DNA of 64,000 bases from Paenibacillus faecalis. Lineage in GTDB: Bacteria; Bacillota; Bacilli; Paenibacillales; Paenibacillaceae. The stretch spans positions 2,443,709 to 2,507,708 of the forward strand of contig NZ_LT985747.1 of the NCBI RefSeq assembly GCF_900289175.1, written 5' to 3'. A program made the position numbers and the translations under genes. The notes under the pieces were generated by a model that saw nothing but the letters and a program-made list of their open reading frames with translations, was not told the origin of the DNA and ran no database searches. Positions 49,991 to 59,571 of the stretch are shown one piece after another. Numbering within the stretch: position 1 is the stretch's first letter; every line of letters starts with the position of its first letter.

Positions 49991-51292
49991 ATGAGTCAAA
50001 AATTAAAAATTGCAATTATCGGTTCTGGTAGTACATACACGCCAGAATTGATAGAAGGTATGATCAAGCGAAAAGATGCATTACCGATTGAAGAACTTGT
50101 ACTTATGGATATCGACACAAGGAAGCTGGAAACGGTAGGAAAGCTTTGCAAACGTATGATTCAAGCAGAGAATATGTCATGCCGGGTCATCATGACGCAA
50201 AATCTGGATGAAGCGCTGCTCCATGCTGACTTTGTCCTTGCGCAAATCCGGGTCGGGAAACTCCCGGCCAGAGTGCTCGATGAGAGCATACCGCTGAAAT
50301 ACAACCTTATCGGCCAGGAAACATGCGGGATCGGCGGATTTTTCAAGGCGATGCGGACGATCCCTGTCATGCTGCATATCGCTGAACGGATGAAAGAGCT
50401 TTGTCCCGATGCTTGGCTTATCAATTTTTCCAACCCGGCAGGCATCTTAACCGAAGCCCTGCTCAATCACTCCGAAGTAAAAATGCTGGGCCTCTGCAAT
50501 GTTCCGTTTAACATGTTCAAGAGCATCCGCGAAACTTTAAAGCTGGATCACCCGAAATTCACCTATGTCGGACTAAATCATCTAGGCTGGATTACAGCGA
50601 TAGAGCAGGACGGAACCGATTACTTGAAATCGGCGTTGGATATGGGGCTGAACAGCGAAGCGATGAAGAACATACCATCCAGCGGATTCAGTAAAGAGCT
50701 TGTTCAGATGGTGGGAGCTATCCCTTCTTCTTACCTGGAATATTACTATTTCAAGGAGAAGAAATTGAAACTGCTCAAAGAAAGTGAAATGACAAGGGGC
50801 GAGAAGTGCATACAGATTGAGGAAGAGCTGCTGAACATTTATTCGGACTCTGAATTACACAGCAAGCCGGAGCTTCTCTCTTCCCGTGGAGGGGCAAATT
50901 ACTCCGAAGTAGCGATCAGTTTAGTTGATGCCATCTATAACGATAAGCAGGAGGTTCATGTCGTCAACTTGCTGAACAATGGTGCCTTGGATTTCATGAA
51001 AGATACGGATGCCATTGAAGTTTGTGCAGTCATTGGTAAAGATGGCGCAAAACCGATCCCGGTGCCTGGTTTCAATAACGAGCATATTATCGATTACATG
51101 AGAATGGTCAAAGCTTACGAACGCGAAACGGTACATGCTGCGGTGTACGGCAGTGAGGATGCCGCCATGCGCGCACTACTCATGAACCCGCTTGTCGGAG
51201 ACTATGACGTTGCTAAACAATGTTTTCAAGAGCTGAAAGAAGCTCACAAGGAATACCTTCCGCAGTTTTATACGAAAGAAAAGATGCCATGA
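49991..51292 (+). CDS. NAD-dependent family GH4 glycosidase
   Basis: 433 residues from the ATG at 49991 (an in-frame ATG at 49967 exists). IAIIGSGSTYTPELIEGMIK is the NAD-binding start; INFSNPAGILTEAL, GLCNVPFNMF and YVGLNHLGW are the GH4 signature blocks, and GQETCGIGGFFKAMRTIP is typical of 6-phospho-glycosidases. GH4 enzymes act by redox-assisted elimination with Mn2+. Here it may cleave a phosphorylated MurNAc/GlcNAc glycoside, in place of the NagZ found in Bacillus subtilis (inference). Its stop overlaps the kinase start (ATGA). Confidence 0.88.
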   Translation: MSQKLKIAIIGSGSTYTPELIEGMIKRKDALPIEELVLMDIDTRKLETVGKLCKRMIQAENMSCRVIMTQNLDEALLHADFVLAQIRVGKLPARVLDESIPLKYNLIGQETCGIGGFFKAMRTIPVMLHIAERMKELCPDAWLINFSNPAGILTEALLNHSEVKMLGLCNVPFNMFKSIRETLKLDHPKFTYVGLNHLGWITAIEQDGTDYLKSALDMGLNSEAMKNIPSSGFSKELVQMVGAIPSSYLEYYYFKEKKLKLLKESEMTRGEKCIQIEEELLNIYSDSELHSKPELLSSRGGANYSEVAISLVDAIYNDKQEVHVVNLLNNGALDFMKDTDAIEVCAVIGKDGAKPIPVPGFNNEHIIDYMRMVKAYERETVHAAVYGSEDAAMRALLMNPLVGDYDVAKQCFQELKEAHKEYLPQFYTKEKMP

Positions 51293-52314
51293 TGGACAAA
51301 AATTATATTATCGGCGTAGACGGCGGCAACAGTAAAACTGACTACTTTTTGGTTGATCTGGATGGAAATTTTATCGATCATATAAACACCGGAACTTGCA
51401 GCCACGAACGGTTTCCTGACGGCTACTCCAGTTCGCTTCGGATTATGAATGAGAATATCCAAAAGCTATTGAATCGAAATCAATTATCGATGGAGCATAT
51501 TGCAGCCGGCGCTTTTGGACTGGCGGGAGCAGATGTCCCCTCCCAGAAACATCAGTTGAATAAAGTCATCGAACAGATCGGTTTTACTCATTACGCCATG
51601 GACAATGACTCTTTTCTTGGAATTAAGGCGGGTAGTGAAAAAGGGTTTGGAATATGCTCCATCAACGGATCGGGGACAGTAACAGGCGGCATTTCGCCAA
51701 CCGGTCGTCGTCTTCAGGTCGGAGGTGTCGGCAGCGAATTGTCAGGCGATGAAGCCGGGGGGTTCTTTCTAGCAAGAAAGGTGCTTCGCACCATTTATGA
51801 CGCCTTTTATCGTATGGGCCCTGAGACATCCATGACAGAACCTGTCATGGAGCTGCTTCAAATCCCTAGCAAGGAGCATTTTATTGAATATGCACTGGAA
51901 GGTTCCTTAAAGCGAACCCTGCCGAATACGAAGTTGATGCAAATTATGTTCGCAGCAGCAGACAGTGGAGATCAGGCTGCAATTGATATCATTGAGCATA
52001 CCGCCAAACAGCTAGCTCATTCGACTGCAGGTTGTATGCACAATCTTGATTTCGATGCTGAAGTGGATGTCGTTCTAGCTGGCTCTGTTTGGGTGAAGGC
52101 AGAAAGCCCTCTACTGCTGGAAAAATACAAAACTTATGTCGAGTCATTAACAGAGCATGACTGCAACTTTATTCTTTTGCAAGTCCCGCCTGCTACCGGT
52201 GCTGTACTATGGGCTTTGGAGCTGGCCTATGGATATCCGGTCGGCCCTGAAACCCGCAGCAAGATTATTCAATCTGTACGAAACATTTATGAACAGGCCA
52301 CTTCACGCGTCTAA
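51292..52314 (+). CDS. BadF-type ATPase: amino-sugar kinase (MurK/NagK-like)
   Basis: About 341 residues from the ATG at 51292 (51289 is also possible); both overlap the GH4 stop. Actin-like ATPase motifs: YIIGVDGGNSKTDYFLVDLD (phosphate 1), ICSINGSGTVTGGI (phosphate 2 region), VGGVGSELSGDEAGGFFLAR and VVLAGSVW. The family includes N-acetylglucosamine kinase and the clostridial MurNAc/GlcNAc kinase MurK. Because import here is by ABC transport, not PTS, a kinase is needed before MurQ can act, so MurNAc is the likely substrate. Confidence 0.85.
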   Translation: MDKNYIIGVDGGNSKTDYFLVDLDGNFIDHINTGTCSHERFPDGYSSSLRIMNENIQKLLNRNQLSMEHIAAGAFGLAGADVPSQKHQLNKVIEQIGFTHYAMDNDSFLGIKAGSEKGFGICSINGSGTVTGGISPTGRRLQVGGVGSELSGDEAGGFFLARKVLRTIYDAFYRMGPETSMTEPVMELLQIPSKEHFIEYALEGSLKRTLPNTKLMQIMFAAADSGDQAAIDIIEHTAKQLAHSTAGCMHNLDFDAEVDVVLAGSVWVKAESPLLLEKYKTYVESLTEHDCNFILLQVPPATGAVLWALELAYGYPVGPETRSKIIQSVRNIYEQATSRV

Positions 52315-52355
52315 GGCATCATTCATCTAACAAATATTAGCACGATTTCTAAACC

Positions 52356-52396
52356 AAAAGGCGACTTCCCGGGTCCCCCCTTACGAAGCCGCCTTT
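52356..52396 (+). terminator. Intrinsic terminator after the kinase gene
   Basis: The arms AAAGGCGACTTC and GAAGCCGCCTTT pair with one mismatch around a loop of about 16 nt, followed by ATTTTAT. Confidence 0.8.
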
Positions 52397-52418
52397 ATTT
52401 TATATAATCGATAAACTA

Positions 52419-53027
52419 TCAGCAGGGTATAGCCCTTCTCTCTAAATCTTCATCCTCTCCCCCACAATCCTTCTCAACTGCGAACGATCCGAGCAGCGGA
52501 TAATCATACAACAGCCCTTCATAAATGATTTCGAACATCGGGTGAATAAGAAAATCATTCGGGGTTACCAAAGCTGAAGGTTTGTCCCATAGGTTCACAT
52601 CTATCCTTCTTAATACTTCTGCAACAAACTGTGAACAAAAATAAGCGTTTTGAGGTGCAAAGCTGATTTTCATCGTGAGAAAAAGCAGCCCCAAGAGGTT
52701 ATATTTATAACACTCTTTATTTCTTTTGTAATGTTGGAGTAATTGTTTAAGTTCTGCCCGCTGCTTCCCGGATACATTTAGTCTGAGCACCACGCATCGA
52801 GTTGCCGGAAAATGACGGTATACCCCTTCATAAACATCTTCCTGCACGAACCCTGCGAACCAAGGGTTGGTCGCACATTTGCGTCCAAAGCTGTAAACCT
52901 CCTTCAGACCGTTGTCCAGAGCCAGCGAAGCATGATTATACGGCGCCAGGGTGTACCGCTTTATCAATCTCGTGAATCTAGTTCCCGTATCCGTTAACAG
53001 AACATAAATATTATTTTGATGAGTCAT
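52419..53027 (-). CDS. Permuted papain-like (YiiX/YaeF-type) amidase
   Basis: The ATG at 53025-53027 has GGAGG at 8-nt spacing, giving 202 residues. The N-terminal histidine (APYNHASLALDNG) and later cysteine (NAYFCSQFVAEVL) are arranged as in circularly permuted NlpC/P60 enzymes of the YiiX/YaeF group. No signal peptide is seen. The substrate may be a peptide or lipid amide. It faces the GH4/kinase operon and shares no clear functional link. Confidence 0.7.
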   Translation of the reverse strand: MTHQNNIYVLLTDTGTRFTRLIKRYTLAPYNHASLALDNGLKEVYSFGRKCATNPWFAGFVQEDVYEGVYRHFPATRCVVLRLNVSGKQRAELKQLLQHYKRNKECYKYNLLGLLFLTMKISFAPQNAYFCSQFVAEVLRRIDVNLWDKPSALVTPNDFLIHPMFEIIYEGLLYDYPLLGSFAVEKDCGGEDEDLERRAIPC

Positions 53028-53174
53028 TTTCAAATCCTCCAACTTGTTTAAATGCTATATCATTCATTGTATTCAGAATCCATCACTTCCAAAACCGTCC
53101 TTAGAAGAGTATGAGAGCTAGACTAAAGTCTGATTTCTTGATCTTTCCGAAGTCTGCATCTTCGAAAAATGAAA

Positions 53175-53206
53175 AACCCAGCCTAAGGCTCGCCTTAAAC
53201 TGGGTC
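53175..53206 (-). terminator. Intrinsic terminator of the FtsX/ABC/two-component operon
   Basis: On the minus strand ACCCAG...CTGGGT encloses TTAAGGCGAGCCTTAGG, which pairs internally, and TTTTTC follows. It lies 24 nt after the FtsX-like gene. Confidence 0.8.
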
Positions 53207-53229
53207 AAACTTTGTAAAGCATCTATCAT

Positions 53230-55653
53230 CTATAGCGAATTAATCACTTCAGAAATCCCCTGCTTTTTCACACGCTTCAAAGGACTGATGACAGATAGAA
53301 GCGTTACAAGCAAAATGAGGACAACAATCAAAATAATCTGTTCGAACGGAAACTCCCATATAATATAGTACGTTGACAACAATTGCGTAATCAGTAAGTA
53401 CTGCAGCACCAGACCAAGCGTAATGCCGATGAGGCATCCGGTCAGGCTATAGGTGCTTGCCTCGATTAGCACCATCCTGTTCAGCTGCCTGCTTTCCATG
53501 CCGACAGCCCGCATCACGCCAAGATACTTGGTCTTTGAGACAACACTGGTGCTCATCGTATTTATAATATTCAATATGCTGATCAAAGCGATGATCGCCA
53601 CAAATCCATATACGAAAACCGCCATGGTGAAAAAGGTTTGGTCGAGCTCGGCATTTTGCTGCCGCTGATCAAGGAAGGTGATATGATCCGGGTTAATCAT
53701 ACCTTTCATTTCATTGACAGCCTGCTCCTGATTGCCGCCCGCCAATTGGATGTCGATCGATTTATAATGGGTTGGGCCAACCAATTCGGTGAACAGCTGC
53801 TCTGTCGTAATGAAAGTAGTCAAACTTGGCTTCGGGTTGCTGAATGGCACGTCGCGCAGCATACCCATTACCGTTAACGTTCGCGGTCCTTCCGCTGTTG
53901 AAACATGTATCTTGTCACCGACTTGCAATTGAGCCGTTTTCGTCTGCTTGCCTTTAACATAGTGCATGGCGACGGCTATGACTCCATCATTTGTGTTCAA
54001 TGCATCTTCGGACAGCTCGCCGTCAATCAAATCCTCTTTAGCCCACTTCAGCTGGTGCTCATCGTAAGAGATAAGCCAGGAGCTTTCGGGCGGTACAAAC
54101 AAACCGTTGTCCTTGACCTCGATTTGATGTTTTTCTTTGTAGCTGTCGTCCAGTCTTGCCGCATCGAAGGCAGCGTCGGCATAGCCGAACATCCTTCCGT
54201 ACACTTTGTCGACTCCGTTCACGTCTGCCAGTTCTGAATACAGTTCCTGGTCCATCCCCTGCTCTTCCGATATAAGGGAAATGTCCGGCGTGTACGGCTT
54301 TGTTGTTTTCAAGCCAGTGTGCATGACATCAATAAATACCTGGAAGCCCAAAAATAGAATGATGCTTACGGCAATCGAGGCTGCCATCAACATAAGTGTT
54401 TTCTTTTTCAATAGCGCGTTATTGATGCCCATAGCATATTCTGCACGAAACAGTTTGGTGAGCAGACCGAGCTTTTTGCGTTTGCCAAGCTTCAATTCAT
54501 TGCTGCCCGTAACCGCATTTACGGGCGACACCTTCGCCGCTTTGCGCGCCGGTATAAAAGAAGCGATATACACCGTCAGGAAACCGACGACGATCCCCGC
54601 GCCTATTCCGATCCAGCTAAACGAGAATAGGGGTAAATGTCCAAACAGCTTTTCATTAGAAAACTTCACCATAGCAGAACTAACAAATGTAATTAAAATG
54701 CCTGCCAGCACTCCGATAGGAATGGCTCGCAGCGTAATCGCCAGCCCCTCGCGTCTGACCAGCTTTTTGACCTGTGCCTGCGAAGCGCCAATGCATCGTA
54801 AGAGCCCGAACCGCTTGACCCTTTCCATAACCGAAATATTGAACGTGTTGTAAATCATAATTACGCCCGCAACGAGTACGATGCCAAACAGTATGGCCCC
54901 CGTGGCATATGTTCCCTGGGCTTGGCTGCTGATGCCCTGCCCGATCACAGCAAGCAGGCGGGTATTGAGGCTGATTCTGTCGTCGGCGATGTTCAAATCG
55001 CTCACAATGTCCTGTTTGGCTTTATTGATATTAACCCGATCTTTAAACTGCACAACGAAGGCATAGTAGGATGAATCATTCTTCTCCGCCAACGCACGGT
55101 CGATGGACATCATCACCACCGGGGAACCTTTTGCCTTTCCATGGCTTAAATCATTAGCAAGGCCACTAACTACCCATTCTTGCTCAGCACCACCCGGAAG
55201 GGAGAGCTTGACCGTATCATTCACTTTTGCGTTCAGATAGATATCTTCTGCCGCCCATTGCTCAAGTATAATCTCATTGGGTTCCTGCGGAAACCTGCCC
55301 TCAACCACTTGAACATTTATATCGTCCGCAAACTCTTCGTCAATAGCTCCAAATTCATATACGATACCGTTCTTCGTCGTTCCCTTCCCCAGATCGATCC
55401 ATCTTCCGAAATTTTGAACATCAATGCGACTGCTGATCGCTTTCATTTCCGTGTCAGTTGGATTTATCAGCATCATATGATAGTTTCCATATTCATCGAT
55501 AACCTTAATCTTCTCGGATTTCATGAAAATGTCCAGCATTGAGAAAATACCGGTCACAAGCGCAACTGAGATGGCGACGCTTGCAATAACCAATCTTGTT
55601 TTCTTCTTATTTGTCGTCAAATACTTGGAGACCAGCGCTAAATAGCTCTTCAT
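53230..55653 (-). CDS. FtsX/MacB-type ABC transporter permease
   Basis: 807 residues with the two-repeat layout of large FtsX-like permeases: one N-terminal membrane helix, an extracytoplasmic MacB_PCD domain, three helices (about 250-370), a further helix (around 425), a second extracytoplasmic domain and three C-terminal helices. Cytoplasmic coupling segments ERVKRFGLLRCIGASQAQVK and KTKYLGVMRAVGMESRQLNR are the repeat signatures. Probably a mechanotransmission-type transporter for envelope stress or antimicrobial peptides. The start overlaps the ATPase stop by 4 nt. Confidence 0.87.
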   Translation of the reverse strand: MKSYLALVSKYLTTNKKKTRLVIASVAISVALVTGIFSMLDIFMKSEKIKVIDEYGNYHMMLINPTDTEMKAISSRIDVQNFGRWIDLGKGTTKNGIVYEFGAIDEEFADDINVQVVEGRFPQEPNEIILEQWAAEDIYLNAKVNDTVKLSLPGGAEQEWVVSGLANDLSHGKAKGSPVVMMSIDRALAEKNDSSYYAFVVQFKDRVNINKAKQDIVSDLNIADDRISLNTRLLAVIGQGISSQAQGTYATGAILFGIVLVAGVIMIYNTFNISVMERVKRFGLLRCIGASQAQVKKLVRREGLAITLRAIPIGVLAGILITFVSSAMVKFSNEKLFGHLPLFSFSWIGIGAGIVVGFLTVYIASFIPARKAAKVSPVNAVTGSNELKLGKRKKLGLLTKLFRAEYAMGINNALLKKKTLMLMAASIAVSIILFLGFQVFIDVMHTGLKTTKPYTPDISLISEEQGMDQELYSELADVNGVDKVYGRMFGYADAAFDAARLDDSYKEKHQIEVKDNGLFVPPESSWLISYDEHQLKWAKEDLIDGELSEDALNTNDGVIAVAMHYVKGKQTKTAQLQVGDKIHVSTAEGPRTLTVMGMLRDVPFSNPKPSLTTFITTEQLFTELVGPTHYKSIDIQLAGGNQEQAVNEMKGMINPDHITFLDQRQQNAELDQTFFTMAVFVYGFVAIIALISILNIINTMSTSVVSKTKYLGVMRAVGMESRQLNRMVLIEASTYSLTGCLIGITLGLVLQYLLITQLLSTYYIIWEFPFEQIILIVVLILLVTLLSVISPLKRVKKQGISEVINSL

Positions 55654-56333
55654 TGCGCCGTTCCTCCCAATTCCATAACAACGCCGTCCTCCACATTCAG
55701 CACCCTGTCCGCAACAGAAGCAAAGTTAGGATTATGTGTAATCATAATAAGCGTCTGATTGTACCGTTCAACAGACAGCTTCAGCAAATCGATAACATCT
55801 CTGCTGTTTTTAGTGTCCAGGTTGCCTGTTGGCTCATCCGCTAAAATAAGAGCTGGTTTAGTAGCAAGAGCCCGTCCAATCGCTACGCGCTGCTGTTGTC
55901 CTCCTGACAGCTGATTAGGCAAATAATGCTTTCGCTCCCGAAGTCCCAATATATCCAGCAGCTCGTTCATATAAACCCGGTCAGGCTTTTTATAGTCAAG
56001 CAGTAGCGGAAGCATCATATTTTCCTCTACATTCAATTCGGGAACAAGATTAAACGCCTGAAACACAAACCCGATATTGCGCCTGCGAAATACGGAAAGC
56101 TCTTTCTCTCTCATCGTAACAATATCCCGGCCATCGATATACACCTTTCCCGATGTGGGATGATCCAAAGCACCGAGCAGATTGAGCAAAGTGCTCTTCC
56201 CCGAGCCTGATGGCCCAACAATCGATATGAATTCACCTTTGGAAACCGTGAAGGAAGCATTCTTGACCGCTTCAACCTTCGTTTCTGCCTCTCCATAAAT
56301 TTTTGTTAGATTGATTGCTTTTAATATATCCAT
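55650..56333 (-). CDS. ABC transporter ATPase (MacB/LolD type)
   Basis: 227 residues with Walker [10 protein letters not shown], signature [15 protein letters not shown], Walker [14 protein letters not shown] and H-loop MITHNP. It energises the FtsX-type permease encoded next. Preceded by a sensor kinase gene 88 nt upstream in the same direction. Confidence 0.92.
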   Translation of the reverse strand: MDILKAINLTKIYGEAETKVEAVKNASFTVSKGEFISIVGPSGSGKSTLLNLLGALDHPTSGKVYIDGRDIVTMREKELSVFRRRNIGFVFQAFNLVPELNVEENMMLPLLLDYKKPDRVYMNELLDILGLRERKHYLPNQLSGGQQQRVAIGRALATKPALILADEPTGNLDTKNSRDVIDLLKLSVERYNQTLIMITHNPNFASVADRVLNVEDGVVMELGGTAQ

Positions 56334-56421
56334 CTTTCCACCCCGGTTTCATTATTCTAAAGGTTCGTGTAAGTACAAACCAAGAATAACTCCCAGACCT
56401 TACTCTGTTATGTATTCCAAC

Positions 56422-57669
56422 TTACAACTTTGTAAGACAAGGAAAATTCACATGAAAAACGGCACCCTTCCCGTGCAAGCTTTCGACAGCAATGAAGCCT
56501 CCATGCAATTCAACAACCGTTTTGGCCAGACTTAATCCGATCCCAGTACCTTGTTTGTTCTGAGAAAATCGGCTGCGATAAAAAGGCTTGAAAATATAAT
56601 GAAGATCGGCTGGGTGAATCCCCTCCCCGTCATCGCGAACCGATATTTTCACAATCAATGGCGTTCTTTCAAGATGAACCTGGATCGTACTCCCTGCCGA
56701 AGTATGCTCTATCGCGTTTTTGATCAAATTGCTGACAGCCTCAAGCAGCCATTCTTTGTCGCACGGATAGGATATTGTTTCATCCGCAGTGATTTCAATA
56801 GCTTTCCGTTCATGAGTTACTCTTGTTTCAAAGCTTTCAACGGCCTGCTTAACCACATCATTCAAGATGCAGTTCATTTTGTGCAGCTGAATAATGCCGG
56901 CATCCAATTTTGCCAGCTTTAACAGATTGGTGATCAAGGTTTGCATTCGTTCAAGCTCGCGCTCGCTTTTTCTTAGAAAGTTCGCAATCACTTCATTATC
57001 TATAGGCTCGTCCTGCATAATCTCGTTATACATGACCATTGCCGACAACGGAGTTTTAAGCTGATGGGACACATTGGTTAACGTTTCCTTGAGAAATAAC
57101 CGGTTATGCTTCTCCTTTTTAATATGTGTATGAAGGGAAGAGGTCATCGTGTTAATGGAAGAAGCTAATCTCCCCAAACTTCCTTCTTCCTGGTCATCCA
57201 ATCTGATTTCAATATCTCCGTTCATGATTTGATATACCTTCTGCTGATATTGATCTATTTTGGTGAAATGAGATTTCATAAATTTTATAGTAATCAGGAA
57301 GATAAAAACGATGATGACACCCGAAATAATAGAGTGGATCATCGCGTTCTTTTGATACAACGAATTTACAGCAGGCAACATTTGCCTCCGAAGATCGCTC
57401 TTGTACCCGGCTGTTTCAAGCAGTTCTTTACCCGCCTCTAGCTCGCTATTCGATTTAGCCGATGTAAATACCGCGGGAAGCTCTTTAGCCAGCTGTGGAT
57501 AGCTGCCGATCAAATATCCCGCAAGTTCATAATCATGCTCAAGCATCTCTTGTTTCATCCGGACCGAATTCATATAAACGCTGGCTTGCGTCAATAACAT
57601 AGCAGCCAGCAAGACGAACGACAGGCGAATCAAAAAAACTTTTGCTTCTTTGTTCATGAATAAGCCCAT
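56422..57669 (-). CDS. Sensor histidine kinase
   Basis: 415 residues: membrane helix 1 (VFLIRLSFVLLAAMLLTQAS), an extracytoplasmic sensor of about 75 residues, membrane helix 2 (HSIISGVIIVFIFLITIKFM), HAMP, the phosphoacceptor in LTNVSHQLKTPLSAMVMYNE, N-box NLIKNAIEHT and ATP-lid DDGEGIHPAD...GTGIGLSLAK. It pairs with the OmpR-type regulator ending 13 nt upstream. With the adjacent ABC transporter this resembles detoxification modules of Firmicutes, though the sensor is larger than in BceS. Confidence 0.9.
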   Translation of the reverse strand: MGLFMNKEAKVFLIRLSFVLLAAMLLTQASVYMNSVRMKQEMLEHDYELAGYLIGSYPQLAKELPAVFTSAKSNSELEAGKELLETAGYKSDLRRQMLPAVNSLYQKNAMIHSIISGVIIVFIFLITIKFMKSHFTKIDQYQQKVYQIMNGDIEIRLDDQEEGSLGRLASSINTMTSSLHTHIKKEKHNRLFLKETLTNVSHQLKTPLSAMVMYNEIMQDEPIDNEVIANFLRKSERELERMQTLITNLLKLAKLDAGIIQLHKMNCILNDVVKQAVESFETRVTHERKAIEITADETISYPCDKEWLLEAVSNLIKNAIEHTSAGSTIQVHLERTPLIVKISVRDDGEGIHPADLHYIFKPFYRSRFSQNKQGTGIGLSLAKTVVELHGGFIAVESLHGKGAVFHVNFPCLTKL

Positions 57670-57682
57670 TAGCCTAATTCCT

Positions 57683-58366
57683 TTATTCTATATTCCATTT
57701 ATATCCCATCCCTCTGATCGTGATTAAAAAAGATGGCTGCTTCGGATGATCTTCAATCTTGTCGCGCAGTCGGCTGATATAAACGGCAAGCGTATTATCA
57801 TCAATAAAGCTTTCGCGCCCATCCCACAGCTTTTGCATGATTTGCTCCTTGGATAAGACGATTTTCGGATTTTGCATAAACATACACAGCAGCCTGTATT
57901 CGGCTGCTGTTAGCTCCAAATCTATTCCATTTTTCAGCACGCGGCCTTCCAGAAGCTTCACCGTAATCCCGTTGGCACTTAACTCTGCAGCTTGTTCTTT
58001 GGCAACACCCGAGCGCCTCCATGCCGCATTCATTCGTGATACAAGCTCATTTAATTTCAAGGGCTTGGTCATATAATCATCCCCGCCCAAATCCAGCCCC
58101 ATCACCACATTCGCCTCTTCATCGGAAGCCGTGAGGAATATAATCGGAACGTTTGAAGTCTGTCTGACGGCTCTGCACAGTTCAAAACCACTCCCGTCGG
58201 GAAGCATTAAATCTAGCAATATCATATGATACTCATCTTGATCAAAGCATTTCTTCGCTTCCTGCAAAGTTCGTGATACCGTTACGTCAAACCCATGCTT
58301 GGACAAGGCAAACTTCAATCCTTCAATTAAGCTCAAGTCATCTTCTACCAACAATATTTTTCTCAT
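57683..58366 (-). CDS. OmpR/PhoB-type response regulator
   Basis: 227 residues. The receiver domain has acidic LLVEDD, phosphoacceptor aspartate in ILLDLMLPDGSG, and K in TKPLKLNELV. The winged-helix output domain has LTAAEYRLLCMFMQNP, DDNTLAVYISRLRDKIED and ITIRGMGYKWNIE. First gene of the operon; it probably regulates the downstream ABC transporter genes. Confidence 0.93.
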   Translation of the reverse strand: MRKILLVEDDLSLIEGLKFALSKHGFDVTVSRTLQEAKKCFDQDEYHMILLDLMLPDGSGFELCRAVRQTSNVPIIFLTASDEEANVVMGLDLGGDDYMTKPLKLNELVSRMNAAWRRSGVAKEQAAELSANGITVKLLEGRVLKNGIDLELTAAEYRLLCMFMQNPKIVLSKEQIMQKLWDGRESFIDDNTLAVYISRLRDKIEDHPKQPSFLITIRGMGYKWNIE

Positions 58367-58698
58367 CTATGCAGCTCCATTCTTCACCAGAAACGTTTAT
58401 GACTCTGCAGTTTTCGAAAGCCGGATCATAATAAGCAGAACAGTCTTCGCTAGAAGGGCCATAATGGCATACAACATCATGATTCCATAAACCATATATA
58501 TTACAGCTCCCTTTGTTAAACGAAATCCCTATACATCAATTCTATATGAACTGCATGTTCAGGGCCAAGAAAATTTTGTGATTAAAGTGAATATTAAACA
58601 TTCGGTGGGGAAGTTCAAAATTCATCGACAAAAGAGATGAAGGCCTGCAAGCTGCGATTCATACATGAATGCGCTGCTCACAAGCCCTCATCTCACTA

Positions 58699-59571
58699 TT
58701 ACCCGTCACCGAGCACCTCTTGCTCTAATTTGCGTCCGGTCGGTGTTGCCGCCAGCCCGCCTTCCGCTGTTTCGCGTAAAGAACTTGGCATGGCAAGACC
58801 AACTTCATACATCGCCTTGATAACTTCATCGCTCGGAATGCGGCTCTTGATGCCGGCTAACGCCATATCAGCGGCGACGATCGCTGTGGCTGTTCCAATA
58901 CCGTTTCGCTTCACACAAGGAACTTCCACCAGACCGGCCACCGGATCGCATACCAGTCCGAGCATATTTTTCAGCGCGATCGACATCGCTTCCGCCGATT
59001 GCCGCGGCGTACCGCCCGCCATTTCTACAATGGCTGCCGCAGCCATCCCCGTGGCGGAACCAACTTCCGCCTGACAGCCGCCCGCAGCACCTGAAATGAA
59101 GGCGTTGTTGGCGATAACAAAGCCGAATGCGCCAGCCGTAAACAGAAACTCCAGCATCTGCTCCCGCGTCGGATTCAGCTTCTCCTTTACGGCGAACAAC
59201 GCTCCAGGTACCACTCCTGCCGAGCCTGCTGTCGGCGTGGCACATATAATGCCCATCGCCGCATTCACCTCGTTCGTGGCGACCGCCTTGCTGACCGCAT
59301 CGAGTATTAACGGACCCGCCAGAGAATTTCCGCTGGCGATATATTGCTGCAGCAGAACGGCATCGCCTCCGGTTAAGCCCGAGCGGGAAACCACGCCTTT
59401 AAGCCCTTTCTCAAGCGCTTGCTCCATAACGGTCAAGTTAGCATCCATCATCTGCATAATTTCAGTTTCCGTTTTTTGCTTCAGTGCCATCTCTCTTTCG
59501 ATCATTAAACGGGAAATTTTCATTTTCCGCTCTTCCGCAAGCTGAATCAACTCGGCTACACTATGGAACAT
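58699..59571 (-). CDS. sdaAA: L-serine dehydratase, iron-sulfur-dependent, alpha subunit
   Basis: 290 residues from the ATG at 59571 (GAGGAGG with 7-nt spacing); an earlier in-frame start at 59619 lies within the beta gene. Family blocks: GLKGVVSRSGLTGGDAVLLQ, GIICATPTAGSAGVVPGALF, NNAFISGAAGGCQAEVGSAT, and KNMLGLVCDPVAGLVEVPCV, including the cysteines that hold the [4Fe-4S] cluster. It deaminates L-serine to pyruvate and ammonia with the beta subunit. It overlaps sdaAB by 16 nt. Confidence 0.95.
   Translation of the reverse strand: MFHSVAELIQLAEERKMKISRLMIEREMALKQKTETEIMQMMDANLTVMEQALEKGLKGVVSRSGLTGGDAVLLQQYIASGNSLAGPLILDAVSKAVATNEVNAAMGIICATPTAGSAGVVPGALFAVKEKLNPTREQMLEFLFTAGAFGFVIANNAFISGAAGGCQAEVGSATGMAAAAIVEMAGGTPRQSAEAMSIALKNMLGLVCDPVAGLVEVPCVKRNGIGTATAIVAADMALAGIKSRIPSDEVIKAMYEVGLAMPSSLRETAEGGLAATPTGRKLEQEVLGDG

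Noticed and set aside
54206..54853. Plus-strand frame inside the FtsX-like permease gene
   Set aside because: Shadow of the permease; no start signal and no recognisable domain.
53230..58366. Bona fide BceRS-BceAB peptide-detoxification module
   Set aside because: The permease has the large two-domain MacB_PCD/FtsX layout and the kinase has a sensor domain of about 75 residues, unlike the 10-helix BceB and the intramembrane-sensing BceS.
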